Source: Candidatus Omnitrophota bacterium (GTDB lineage: Bacteria > Hinthialibacterota > Hinthialibacteria > Hinthialibacterales > JAKPRU01). From it: a DNA stretch of 43,985 bases. The notes beneath the pieces were generated by a model. It saw only the letters and a program-made list of their open reading frames with translations. It was not told where the DNA came from and searched no databases. The position numbers and the translations under genes are program-made. Of this stretch, positions 1 through 7,781 are shown piece after piece. The stretch spans positions 1 through 43,985 of the forward strand of contig JAKPYU010000272.1 of the NCBI GenBank assembly GCA_029568995.1, read 5' to 3'. Position 1 is the stretch's first letter. Every line of letters begins with the position of its first letter.

Positions 1-1259
1 TCCTGCGCCAGAAGGACAATGTTCACCGCATGGCGGAATCCGTCCACATCAAACTGCCCATCCGAACGCTGAAACCCCAGCAAATTCAGCGAGGCCAGGT
101 TACAGGCGGAGTTGTCCAGGAACATGAATTCCGAACAGGGATTCGAGGCATTGATGGGGCCGGTTACCGGGCAGGTATGCCACTTGTTCACCGTCGAATG
201 GAACTGCATCCCCGGATCGCCGCACACATGCGTTCCCTCGGAGATCATGCGCATCAAGTCCTGCGCGCGAAAAGTATCCATGATCTCGCCGGTGACCACC
301 GCGCGGGTGTTCCATGGCAGGTCTTTCTCGACAGCGACCATGAACTCATCGGTCACCCGGACACTGTTATTGGAGTTCTGGAAAAACACCGAGGAATAGG
401 CTTCCCCATTGAAAGATCCATCGTATCCCTGTTCGATCAACGCCCACGCCTTCTTCTCTTCGGTGACCTTGCAGTTGATAAATTCGACAATATCCGGATG
501 GTCAATATTCAGAATAACCATCTTGGCGGCGCGACGGGTTTTGCCGCCGGACTTGATGACTCCCGCAAACGCGTCGTATCCCTTCATAAATGAGACCGGC
601 CCGGAGGCCGTTCCACCCCCGGTTACGTGCTCCTTGGAGGAACGCAAGGTTGAAAAGTTCGTCCCCGTGCCGGAACCGTATTTGAATAACATCCCCTCGA
701 TCTTCGCCAGGTTCAGAATCGATTCCATGGTGTCTTGAATGGAATTGATGAAACACGCCGAACACTGCGGATGCTCTTCCACCCCCAGGTTGAACCAGAC
801 CGGGCTGTTGAACGAGGCTTTCTGAGTCAGCAGGAGAGCGGTCAGTTCATCCGCAAAGGCTTGCCCATCCTCTTCCGTGGCAAAATAGCCCTGTTTCGTG
901 CCCCACTCGTGCAGAGTCCGCACGACTCGGCCGATCAGCTCCCGGATACTCTTTTCCCTGCCTGGCGTGCCGACCTTGCCGCGAAAGTACTTCGAGACCA
1001 CCACATTCGTGGCCATCTGCGACCAGAAAGAGGGGACCTCGACATTCTCCTGTTCGAATACCACCTCGCCTTTTTCATTCGTAATGGTGGCTTTGCGGGT
1101 TTCCCACTTGACTTGATCGAAAGGATTCCGCCCGGGCGAAGTCCATCGCCTCGGAACCTGCAATCCGCTTTCCACGGGGACAATCCCCACGGCGGACGCG
1201 CCTTCGTGCCCATTGGTCTGAACCAAATCGCCGTTTTCGGTAATTGCCAATTCACCCAC
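1..1259 (-). CDS. nrdJ: Class II (adenosylcobalamin-dependent) ribonucleotide reductase, 5' part
   Basis: Reduces ribonucleotides to deoxyribonucleotides through a B12-generated thiyl radical, so it works with or without oxygen; cytoplasmic. The 419 visible residues carry family blocks SFNSPVWFN (about 149-157), QCSACFIN (165-172), a glycine-rich GSGTGTN, the KSGGKTRRAAKMV stretch and the active-site triad NPCSE (Asn373, Cys375, Glu377). The gene runs off the left edge, so the C-terminal half is missing only because of the window. The start is a GTG at 1259: the frame closes a few codons upstream, no in-frame ATG fits, and GGAGAGAGA lies just 5' of it. It is transcribed from a promoter near 1400 flanked by NrdR boxes. 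Family assignment is from motif recognition and is secure. Confidence 0.93.
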   Translation of the reverse strand, partial: MGELAITENGDLVQTNGHEGASAVGIVPVESGLQVPRRWTSPGRNPFDQVKWETRKATITNEKGEVVFEQENVEVPSFWSQMATNVVVSKYFRGKVGTPGREKSIRELIGRVVRTLHEWGTKQGYFATEEDGQAFADELTALLLTQKASFNSPVWFNLGVEEHPQCSACFINSIQDTMESILNLAKIEGMLFKYGSGTGTNFSTLRSSKEHVTGGGTASGPVSFMKGYDAFAGVIKSGGKTRRAAKMVILNIDHPDIVEFINCKVTEEKKAWALIEQGYDGSFNGEAYSSVFFQNSNNSVRVTDEFMVAVEKDLPWNTRAVVTGEIMDTFRAQDLMRMISEGTHVCGDPGMQFHSTVNKWHTCPVTGPINASNPCSEFMFLDNSACNLASLNLLGFQRSDGQFDVDGFRHAVNIVLLAQ

Positions 1260-1333
1260 GATTCTCTCTCCGATCCCTCAACACGTATTTATCGGCCCGC
1301 AATGCGAGCCGGCCACCACGAGCAGTAGAAGCG

Positions 1334-1363
1334 AAAAAAACACACCCTCACACCGAGTGTGTT
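1334..1363 (-). terminator. Terminator-like hairpin in the nrdJ leader (possible attenuator)
   Basis: On the minus strand AACACAC (1363-1357) pairs perfectly with GTGTGTT (1345-1339) around an 11-nt loop and runs into a T tract (1340-1334). This is the form of an intrinsic terminator, but it lies about 75 nt upstream of the nrdJ start and downstream of its promoter. An alternative hairpin pairs the same CACAC arm (1361-1357) with GTGTG (1353-1349) over a 3-nt loop. The two folds exclude each other. The stem is short, so termination efficiency is uncertain. Confidence 0.5.
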
Positions 1364-1397
1364 CAAAAAACAGTCAGTCCATCTTCAGGTGAACTTC

Positions 1398-1426
1398 ACC
1401 ATACGAGTTCTCGGACCGCCTGTCAA
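1398..1426 (-). promoter_or_regulatory. nrdJ sigma70-type promoter
   Basis: Reading the minus strand: TTGACA (1426-1421), 17 bp spacer, TATGGT (1403-1398). The expected transcription start is near 1391, giving a leader of about 130 nt. A 13-bp palindrome, GGTGAACTTCACC (1388-1400), overlaps the -10 and the start point. Confidence 0.75.
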
Positions 1427-1433
1427 GCTTTTT

Positions 1434-1449
1434 TTACAACATATCGTGC
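1434..1449. promoter_or_regulatory. NrdR box 1 (proximal)
   Basis: TTACAACATATCGTGC fits the NrdR box consensus acaCwAtATaTwGtgt at about 12 of 16 positions, including C-A-A, ATAT and the final GTG. It lies 7 bp upstream of the nrdJ -35. NrdR is the ATP-cone/zinc-ribbon repressor of ribonucleotide reductase genes. Confidence 0.75.
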
Positions 1450-1465
1450 TTTTTTTATGTCCAGT

Positions 1466-1481
1466 CACCTATATGTTGTAA
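1466..1481. promoter_or_regulatory. NrdR box 2 (distal)
   Basis: CACCTATATGTTGTAA matches the NrdR core CwAtATaTwG at 9 of 10 positions. It is offset by exactly 32 bp (three helical turns) from box 1, the spacing typical of tandem NrdR boxes. The stretch from 1482 to 1611 holds no gene that I can support, only a small GACGG/CCGTC hairpin (1559-1572). Confidence 0.75.
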
Positions 1482-1611
1482 AATGAACATCTGGCAGAAG
1501 AGGAACTAACCACCTTGGCTTACTTGATTTAGGTCCGAAAACCTCCAATAGAATCACGACGGATTCCCGTCAGATCGCGGTGGTTCGGACGGCAAAAAGA
1601 GATTCTGCGGG

Positions 1612-2091
1612 CTACTTGTCCAGCGAGGTGTGGCGCAGATCGACATGAAGTCCCCAAGGGTACGGTTTCACGAAATCGAAGAGGGAACGGGCGATGGTTT
1701 CAAAGGTTCCTGGAGGGATATTTGCTGGTTGGCGAATGTCGGCGGCACAACATGTAAGAGTTGATTTTACAGGTAGATACATCAGGTCTCCGAGTCGCTC
1801 CAGCAGTACGGGGTATTTCTGAAAATCCTCTTCGTCCGGGCCGCAGAGGAGATGACGGCTCATAAGGCAGATCTCCTCCGCCCACCTTTCACCATATTGC
1901 TGCCGGTAGATGCGCCGATGTTCCGACCAGGTCCGACAGGAAGAGGTGACCTGCAACGGAGTGCCCAGCCGGATGCGCAGTTGCTCCAGTCGCAGCGGCA
2001 ACAAGGGGTGAATGCACACCAGCCCGGTGGCTTTATCCTCAAATTCCGAGAGAAGGAAATGCTCTGTCAGGCGGATCTCGTTGCGCCTCAT
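1612..2091 (-). CDS. Peptidase M15-like phage endolysin candidate
   Basis: A 159-residue protein at the 3' end of the phage-like operon; its ATG overlaps the stop of the preceding gene (ATGA). It opens with LTEHFLLSEFE, the entry signature of phage M15-type D-Ala-D-Ala or endolysin peptidases. It then has an 'LRIRLGTPLQVTSSCRTW' stretch like the substrate-binding segment, SRH, CAADI and GLHVDLR. The His, Asp and His of the last three are plausible zinc ligands. Such enzymes cut peptidoglycan cross-links at host lysis. The spacing of the first ligand is unusual because the loop between SRH and CAADI is long, so catalytic competence is not certain. Confidence 0.6.
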   Translation of the reverse strand: MRRNEIRLTEHFLLSEFEDKATGLVCIHPLLPLRLEQLRIRLGTPLQVTSSCRTWSEHRRIYRQQYGERWAEEICLMSRHLLCGPDEEDFQKYPVLLERLGDLMYLPVKSTLTCCAADIRQPANIPPGTFETIARSLFDFVKPYPWGLHVDLRHTSLDK

Positions 2092-2399
2092 TCTTTCACC
2101 CGGACTGCAATCGGTTCGAGATTCTCCACCTGAAGGCTTTCACTCTGCAGCCGCAGGCGGCCTTTCAGGATTCCCACTTGGGCTGTATCGGCGGCGTCCA
2201 CTGTATAAGCGGCCTTTCCTGCCGGTGAGTCGATGTTCTCACACAGGCTCCGATCTGCGTTCAGAATCTCCCCGTCGGATTCCAGAAGAAAATGGACCTC
2301 GCGGTCTGTGAGATCGATGGGATTGCCTTCATGGTCCTGGCAGGTGAATCGCAACTGGATCCCGTGATCGTTTCGGGTCAACAGAATGGTCGTGGTCAT
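2088..2399 (-). CDS. BppU-like baseplate N-terminal / Ig-like phage protein
   Basis: A 103-residue protein starting MTTTILLTRNDHGIQLRF. The layout 'I.LTRND.G..L.F...D..GNPIDLTDREVHFLLES...G' followed by 'GKAAYTVDAADTAQVGILKGRLRLQ' resembles the small Ig-like domain at the N-terminus of phage baseplate upper proteins (BppU/DUF2479 type). The domain probably decorates or anchors a virion or fibre. The start at 2399 has GGAGAG upstream; an in-frame extension is open but lacks a ribosome site. It overlaps the endolysin gene by 4 bp. Confidence 0.5.
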   Translation of the reverse strand: MTTTILLTRNDHGIQLRFTCQDHEGNPIDLTDREVHFLLESDGEILNADRSLCENIDSPAGKAAYTVDAADTAQVGILKGRLRLQSESLQVENLEPIAVRVKE

Positions 2400-2415
2400 G
2401 TTTCGAACTCTCCAA

Positions 2416-2577
2416 TCACGCAAGGAAATAGACGAAATGCACACTGTTCTCGGGGAACCGGACAGTCACCTCGACCGCGGGTATCGCTCCATCGGAGGTG
2501 AGAGGTGCAGACAGAGACATCCGTCCGGTCTCCTCCTCTTCGCAGGTCAGTGCGGGATCGCCTTTCGGATCAACCAT
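2416..2577 (-). CDS. Small phage-cassette protein, 53 aa, unknown
   Basis: An acidic 53-residue protein starting MVDPKGDPALTCEEEE and ending in an aromatic/hydrophobic HFVYFLA. I recognise no family. Support comes from a good ribosome site (GAGGAGAC, 5 nt before the ATG), its fit between neighbours in the same direction, and a 16-bp gap to the next gene. It may be a structural accessory protein. Confidence 0.55.
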   Translation of the reverse strand: MVDPKGDPALTCEEEETGRMSLSAPLTSDGAIPAVEVTVRFPENSVHFVYFLA

Positions 2578-2621
2578 CTTTGTCTCCTCAGAGAATATTC
2601 GTGTTTCAACAAGACCGTTGG

Positions 2622-2867
2622 TTAGAAGGGCCACCAGGATTTCCCGAACAGGCCGATAAATGCCCCGGCGGCGGCTCCGAGAAGCGAGGCTGTGATTTTG
2701 ATCGCCGCAATATCGCTTCGGTTCTTCAACACCATGGATTCGGTCCGCGCGAAATCGCGCTGGATATCGCGCAACAACATCTGGATGCCTTCCACGCGCG
2801 CAGTCACATGCTCGATGGCCGTGCGCAATTCCACATATTCGGGGCTGTAGGTCGGCCTTCGGTTCAT
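2622..2867 (-). CDS. XhlA-like phage lysis-associated membrane protein
   Basis: An 81-residue protein. The N-terminal 55 residues form a heptad-rich helix (VELRTAIEHVTARVEGIQMLLRDI). One transmembrane segment follows (ITASLLGAAAGAFIGLFG), then a short C-terminal tail. This is the architecture of XhlA/haemolysin-type proteins that sit beside holin and endolysin genes in prophages. The ribosome site GGAGGGG lies 6 nt before the ATG, which directly follows the stop of the fibre gene. Role in lysis is inferred from architecture and position, not from a catalytic motif. Confidence 0.6.
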   Translation of the reverse strand: MNRRPTYSPEYVELRTAIEHVTARVEGIQMLLRDIQRDFARTESMVLKNRSDIAAIKITASLLGAAAGAFIGLFGKSWWPF

Positions 2868-5192
2868 TCAATTCCCCTCCGATTCCTGCGTCGCACTCAC
2901 GGGAGTAGCCGTTGCGGTCGGCATCGGCGTGAATGCCGGGGCAGGCGTGGCGGTCGGAGTCGCAAGTGGAATCCCGGCGTCCACGAGACTCCGCTCCAGC
3001 GCGTCAATCCGATCCAGAAGCGCCATCTGCGCGGCGAATGCCAAGCCGAGTCCGTCGCTCAGGCTGATGGACAGACCATCCGGTGAGATGATGGACTGAG
3101 GGGCCTGCTCAACCAAATAACCTAGCCGTTTCCGGTGAGTATTCGGTTCCCCCTTATAGCGGAAGTAACAGAGAGGGGCGTTCTGCAATTCACCAAGGAT
3201 TGACGAGCGATCCTCCGGAGTCAGAGGCTCAATATCTTTCTTGAATTTCGCCGCGCTCCAGACATCCCAGCCATCGGCACGCGCGTTGCCGTGCCCTACC
3301 CCGATTTCCAGGACCCGTTGCGGCTCCTCCGTGCCGAGGCCGAGGTATCCTCCCTGGTAGTGCATTCCCGATTCGTCTTCTTCCCACGCCGACAGCAGAT
3401 ACCTTCGACCATTCCCATCGAGAAAATACAGCGCATTCGTGTCGAAATACCCGTCCGGATAGGGAGAGGTCGGCGGTGTAAAGGATTCTGTCCAGCGGGC
3501 AATGCCCTTGCTGAAACGGAATTCGTCGATCCATCCTTTCCAATAGTCCTGGTTGTACTCGCCCATCCGTCCCACGGCAAACCGGGAAGAAGAATTGTTC
3601 ACTGTCACGCCCGTGACAGTCGCGGTAGCCGAATTGACACCGTCCACAAACAGGCGCAAATAATCCCCGCTTCGAGAAAAAGCGACATGGTGCCAATTCG
3701 CGTCCGTGATCGCCGAAGTATGCTGCAAGGTGGTGTAAGAGCTTCCGTAATAGATTCCCCCCTCAACAAGATTGGTGTTTCGCATCAACAGGTAGACGCC
3801 GCCGTTCGCCGGTGCGTCAATGTACTGACCACAGAAATACCGATACGCGCCGGTTCCGCCATCGCGTTTGAACCAGAAATCGACGGTGAAGTCATCGCCT
3901 CCCACGTTCCAGTCCGCGTGATCCGGCGCGTCGATGTAATCGTTCGTCCCGTCGAACTTCGCGCTGCTCGTTCCGAACTTGAACGCGTCGGTATCGGTTT
4001 GAGCGCCATTGTATGCTGTCATGACGTGGGCGGAGATTGCGCTATCGCTGAACGAAGTCGCTCCGTCGGCACCGTCCGTATGCAGCAACAGAGATGTATA
4101 CGGTGCGATTTGTCCGACCAGCCTGGGCGCTGAGAAGATCTTCCCGTACTGGGAACTGCTTGTCGGATCGACGGTCTGGTTACTCAGGCTTAGCACGCCG
4201 TCCAGTGTCAGTTTCTCATTCGTTTCGGACGTGGCGATCCCGACATTCCCGCTGACATTGGAGAGTACATTGTTCCCGGAGACAGTCCATCCGAAATCCG
4301 AACTGCCGGTACTATTCAGATTCCCGATCCAGGCGCTGTCCGCCACCAGCGAGTAGCCCGCAGGAGGATCGTCCGTCGCCCCGAACACGGCACTTGGCGC
4401 TTTCATACGGCCTTCCACGGTCAGGTCGCCGGGATCGGCGTCCAGAACCATGGCATCCTCGTTCGTATCGGAATGGAACCTGATATAGCGATCCGAGAAG
4501 ACATCGAGATCGTTCGGCGAGATCGAGATTTTGTAGTTCGGATAATATAGGTAGATTTTGTCGCCGGGTTGTTGCTCAACAAATCGAAATGCGGTCACGG
4601 CATAAATGCTCGCCCCCGCGGTGACGTTGTTTTTCGCCACGATATCGCCTTCATCTCCCAGAATTTGAAACAGATCCTCTGCCGTGTCGGAGTGGAATTT
4701 GATATTTCGATCCGAGGTAACGTCCAGGTCGAACGGGGAGAGGCCGATTTTGTACGAATGCGACCAGAACGTGATTTTGTCGCCGAGAACATCATCAAAG
4801 CCGACTGTGGTTCCCAGCTGAATAAACGCAGTGGCCGGGGCTTCCGGAGAGACCCCATAGTTCGGGTCAATACGGATATCATAGCCGTTGGTCGTAATCC
4901 ACAATTTTTCCTGGACATCGTCGGCCAGGAATATCCTTGCCGCAGTGTCGCTTCCATTCACAACCAATGTGGCGGCCATCACCTGCGAGGTCGCCGCAAC
5001 GATGTCGCCGGTAGAGGCATCCCCGGTGTTTCGGAGATAGACATCCTCAATCTGGCTGGGGTGAATGAGTGTCCGCGCCATGATTACCGGGGCCACTCCA
5101 ATAATCGCGCAAATCGATAGCATAACCGCCAGGCACCGGCCCTTTCCACACAACGAAATGAAATGACTACTTGTCGGACTGTTTGTCATCAT
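2868..5192 (-). CDS. LamG + peptidase S74 (chaperone) fibre-like protein with signal peptide
   Basis: A 774-residue protein. Residues 1-39 look like a Sec signal peptide (hydrophobic 22-37, then MA). Two copies of a repeat follow at about 136-196 and 208-270, sharing GDKI, 'YKI..SP.DLDV.SDR.I.FHSDT'. A LamG/concanavalin-like domain spans about 365-575. A C-terminal S74 intramolecular chaperone spans about 612-735 (SAAKFKKDI, GYLVEQAPQSI, then a short coiled coil). A Pro/Thr-rich tail ends the protein. S74 domains trimerise fibres or spikes and then cleave themselves off. Its position in the cassette says receptor-binding fibre; the signal peptide says export. The 44-aa gene upstream overlaps its start. 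Confidence 0.8.
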   Translation of the reverse strand: MMTNSPTSSHFISLCGKGRCLAVMLSICAIIGVAPVIMARTLIHPSQIEDVYLRNTGDASTGDIVAATSQVMAATLVVNGSDTAARIFLADDVQEKLWITTNGYDIRIDPNYGVSPEAPATAFIQLGTTVGFDDVLGDKITFWSHSYKIGLSPFDLDVTSDRNIKFHSDTAEDLFQILGDEGDIVAKNNVTAGASIYAVTAFRFVEQQPGDKIYLYYPNYKISISPNDLDVFSDRYIRFHSDTNEDAMVLDADPGDLTVEGRMKAPSAVFGATDDPPAGYSLVADSAWIGNLNSTGSSDFGWTVSGNNVLSNVSGNVGIATSETNEKLTLDGVLSLSNQTVDPTSSSQYGKIFSAPRLVGQIAPYTSLLLHTDGADGATSFSDSAISAHVMTAYNGAQTDTDAFKFGTSSAKFDGTNDYIDAPDHADWNVGGDDFTVDFWFKRDGGTGAYRYFCGQYIDAPANGGVYLLMRNTNLVEGGIYYGSSYTTLQHTSAITDANWHHVAFSRSGDYLRLFVDGVNSATATVTGVTVNNSSSRFAVGRMGEYNQDYWKGWIDEFRFSKGIARWTESFTPPTSPYPDGYFDTNALYFLDGNGRRYLLSAWEEDESGMHYQGGYLGLGTEEPQRVLEIGVGHGNARADGWDVWSAAKFKKDIEPLTPEDRSSILGELQNAPLCYFRYKGEPNTHRKRLGYLVEQAPQSIISPDGLSISLSDGLGLAFAAQMALLDRIDALERSLVDAGIPLATPTATPAPAFTPMPTATATPVSATQESEGN

Positions 5193-5301
5193 TATTCTCT
5201 CGGTTTCCTTCCTCGCTGACCTTTTGACTCAATGCTTCTTCGATACAATTGAAAATGAGCGGGATGAGCAGTTTGAGAAATCGACGCAGAAACGGATTCA
5301 T
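5167..5301 (-). CDS. Small 44-aa membrane-active protein
   Basis: Starts MNPFLRRFLKLLIPLIFNC, a basic amphipathic segment of about 15 hydrophobic residues, followed by a very polar acidic tail ending DDKQSDK. GGAG lies 10 nt upstream of the ATG at 5301. Its end overlaps the start of the fibre gene by 26 bp, a sign of translational coupling. No family recognised; it could be a small holin-like or regulatory peptide. The evidence is the ribosome site and the context only. Confidence 0.5.
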   Translation of the reverse strand: MNPFLRRFLKLLIPLIFNCIEEALSQKVSEEGNRENNDDKQSDK

Positions 5302-5307
5302 GATTCT

Positions 5308-6099
5308 TTACTCCTGTTCGATGAGATATCGGTGTTGAATGATCGAACCTGTCGGTGGTGGACCGTGAAAGACGTAACCCCGACAGGCTTCTTCTTCTGT
5401 GTAATCTGTGGTAACCGCCTGCAAGACTCCGTTCAGGAACACCTCCAGAGTTCCCGATTGGAACTGCAGAGCTGTGCTGAAATGAACATTCTCCCCGTCA
5501 GGAATCTCCGGCGGTGTGCGGTCCACGGAATGACGGTGCGACGGCCCGGCGCTCACCAGAGCACGAAGGTCGGTGATGTATCCGTTCACACCATCGTCCG
5601 TTTCTTTGATGGTGGTGCATCCCGGACGAAGATAGATTTCCGCCAGGGCCACGGTGTCAGCCGGAATAGCGGGAGCGACCGGCGATGCGCCTTCCGTACC
5701 GGTTGCGATTGCGGCCTCACCGTCCTGGGAAACGTAGATGACGTCGAGGCGGGGAGCCGAGACGGGAGGCTCAATCATCCCTTCGTCGGGAAGCGTCTCA
5801 ATTGTAGTTCTGGCAACAACGTAAGGATGAACGATTCCCACCCCGGCCAGGATGCGCACGGTCATATTCGGAGTCGGCTGAGCGATAACCTTCAGCGATC
5901 CGCCGGAGCCGGTGTCCAACACGGCGTTCCGATCCAGGTTCACGAGACGGGAAATCGCACGATTTAAAGCCTCCAGGGAGGCGTCCACATTTCCGTTCCA
6001 GCGGTTCAGTTTCACCGAAGATACGGGAACTTCACCATAAATAAACAAAGATGAACTGTGCGATTCTCGCGTTGCGTCGTATTTCCCCAAGTTCGCCAT
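5308..6099 (-). CDS. Phage tail/receptor-binding structural protein
   Basis: A 263-residue protein. The N-terminal part (about 25-180) has the order common to phage baseplate and fibre-attachment proteins: an 'MTVRILAGVGIVHPYVV' block, 'APRLDVIYVSQDGEAAIATG', 'ASPVAPAIPADTVALAEIYL', then 'YITDLRA'. The C-terminal part (about 205-263) has 'GTLEVFLNGVLQAVTTDY', like a small beta domain repeated in other phage fibres. It probably connects or forms the adsorption apparatus. It lies 8 bp downstream of the protease-like gene, in the same operon. Confidence 0.6.
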   Translation of the reverse strand: MANLGKYDATRESHSSSLFIYGEVPVSSVKLNRWNGNVDASLEALNRAISRLVNLDRNAVLDTGSGGSLKVIAQPTPNMTVRILAGVGIVHPYVVARTTIETLPDEGMIEPPVSAPRLDVIYVSQDGEAAIATGTEGASPVAPAIPADTVALAEIYLRPGCTTIKETDDGVNGYITDLRALVSAGPSHRHSVDRTPPEIPDGENVHFSTALQFQSGTLEVFLNGVLQAVTTDYTEEEACRGYVFHGPPPTGSIIQHRYLIEQE

Positions 6100-6107
6100 G
6101 GGACTCT

Positions 6108-7049
6108 TTACTCCAGTCGTTGGATTGTCAATGCCGGGACTTCCGTCTCCTCGCTGGTCACGAGGAAATTCGGCAGACCGATCATGCGAGAGGCAACCGA
6201 GTCAGCATGACAGGTGACCAGGACTCCACCGAGCGATAAAAGATGGCGCGGCTCACAGCCGCATGAGACGGCCTGTTCCAGATCGTCTACCCACACATGG
6301 GTTGCAGATCCCTGCAGAGCCGCCAATTCTTCCGGGGTCGCCTCTCTCACATCGGAGAGGAGTTCCGCCCGGTAGAGAAGATCGAAGAGCGGATTGCCGT
6401 CTTGCCAGATGCAAAGAATCGCCTCATCATCCATATCGGCGGCGATGCTCCGCGCTCCGGCAACGACAGCTCCCTCATCCGCGCCCTTGTAGACCAACGA
6501 ACCTTCAAGGACGTCTACTACCTCATCAATAAGACAAATACATCGGCTATCCTCAACCTGCTCGCCCGGACGATGCCCGCACACCCCGTCTTCTTTTCCG
6601 CAGATCGAGCAGCGCCAATGCCGATATCGCCAGGCAATGGAAACCTCCCGGTAAATGCCGCCGTCGATGTTCAACAGGAGGTCGGTTGCCCCGCTGGTCT
6701 TCCGCAGCCAATAGAACCAAGCCTGCACCCAATGCGAAGGCTCGCCACCCGGCCCCGGTTTTTGCACAACGGCCGCTTTGAAGAACCGCGCCAGGGGGAG
6801 CGAACGCCTGTCGTGCCCCCCGATCACAGATTGCCCAACGACCAGGCGGCTAATCTGTTCCAGCGCCGGTGGGGTAAACTGTGACCAATCGGTCTCGCAA
6901 GGCTGATCCGAGCAGAGATACATGCTGCGGATGTAGACATCCTCCAATTGAAGAGGCATCTGCGCAAGCGCATTGATCGCAGCGAGATCCGCCCCCACAC
7001 CGCTGAAATGGCTATCCGTCAGTTCCGCCGCTCGATAAGAATGGTACAT
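6108..7049 (-). CDS. Prohead-protease-like phage protein with zinc-knuckle-like cluster
   Basis: A 313-residue protein starting MYHSYRAAELTD, chosen for the strong GGAGGT site 5 nt upstream. It has the block order of capsid maturation serine proteases: 'EDVYIRSMYLCSD', 'VVGQSVIGGHDRR' (candidate catalytic His), 'GIYREVSIAW' (candidate Ser) and 'VLEGSLVYKGADEGA'. Between the last two lies a Cys/His cluster, CSICG...CGH...C, probably metal-binding. These enzymes cleave scaffold and capsid precursors. Its place after the distal-tail gene rather than before the capsid gene is unusual. The C-terminal third (from about 235) is unrecognised. Confidence 0.55.
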   Translation of the reverse strand: MYHSYRAAELTDSHFSGVGADLAAINALAQMPLQLEDVYIRSMYLCSDQPCETDWSQFTPPALEQISRLVVGQSVIGGHDRRSLPLARFFKAAVVQKPGPGGEPSHWVQAWFYWLRKTSGATDLLLNIDGGIYREVSIAWRYRHWRCSICGKEDGVCGHRPGEQVEDSRCICLIDEVVDVLEGSLVYKGADEGAVVAGARSIAADMDDEAILCIWQDGNPLFDLLYRAELLSDVREATPEELAALQGSATHVWVDDLEQAVSCGCEPRHLLSLGGVLVTCHADSVASRMIGLPNFLVTSEETEVPALTIQRLE

Positions 7050-7062
7050 TGCAGACCTCCGT

Positions 7063-7743
7063 TCACACCCATAGATCCCGATATTGAATTTCCCATGCAC
7101 CGTCTACAGTAGCCTCACTGTGCAGAGTTACCGTGATCCATCCGCTCGAAAGCCGGGGAAATTCATCTACCAGATTTGTGACGTTCTCTTCGCTGTTCAA
7201 CAGGGCTATCCCCCGTTCGCAATCAATTGTGAGTATGTCCCCGGAGTTCAACGATCCGCTGTAGTTCAATACTTCCGCACCGATGTCGATACGGAATCCC
7301 GTCATTGCCTCTTCCGGCTGAACTTGAAACAACGGCGGCGTCAAGTGGTTGCCGCGATTGAGGATGTAAAGAGAATTACCCGGGGGCGATATATCCGCGT
7401 TAAGGCGGTGGAGCACATCGCTGCGCTCAAAACGGTCAATCGTCAGCACCTTCAGGGAGATTCGAGCCGCATCTTCTCGCGGGGACGGCACAACGGACAA
7501 CTCGCGTCGCCGACCCTCGAAGAATCGTCCGGGATGAAGGCAGAGGACCGCCTCTCCGCGATCCAGGCGCTCGACTTCCTGCTCGAATATCTCTATCTGT
7601 CTTCGCAATGCGATTGGATTGTCGGGATCGGACAGAATGGCTTCGATCACGATTTCGCGCCGCTCTTTCGAAAGCGCCTCCATGGTAGCCGATCGCCACC
7701 AGGAGGAATCTTCGGGAAACAGAAAGGTTCCAATCCGGATCAT
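7063..7743 (-). CDS. Distal tail protein (Dit)-like phage protein
   Basis: A 226-residue protein starting MIRIGTFLFPEDSS with AGGAAAG upstream. The C-terminal half resembles siphovirus distal tail proteins: 'MTGFRIDIGAEVLNYSGSLNSGDILTID' followed by 'LVDEFPRLSSGWITVTL' and the ending 'AWEIQYRDLWV'. Dit proteins form the hub between tail tube and adsorption apparatus. The N-terminal half is helical with charged heptads. It is followed 13 bp later by the protease-like gene. Confidence 0.55.
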   Translation of the reverse strand: MIRIGTFLFPEDSSWWRSATMEALSKERREIVIEAILSDPDNPIALRRQIEIFEQEVERLDRGEAVLCLHPGRFFEGRRRELSVVPSPREDAARISLKVLTIDRFERSDVLHRLNADISPPGNSLYILNRGNHLTPPLFQVQPEEAMTGFRIDIGAEVLNYSGSLNSGDILTIDCERGIALLNSEENVTNLVDEFPRLSSGWITVTLHSEATVDGAWEIQYRDLWV

Positions 7744-7781
7744 TCTTCTACTTTCCTGTTGCGCCGAACGGAGTGTCCGAA

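Noticed and set aside
1388-1400. GAACTTC core shared by the nrdJ and thiS palindromes as a LexA-type or common operator
   Set aside because: Only two sites with different flanks are seen and neither gene is an SOS gene; the shared 7-bp core may be chance.
1260-1440. Cobalamin riboswitch upstream of nrdJ
   Set aside because: No B12-box-like sequence or the large multi-stem layout fits in the leader; the NrdR boxes explain regulation better.
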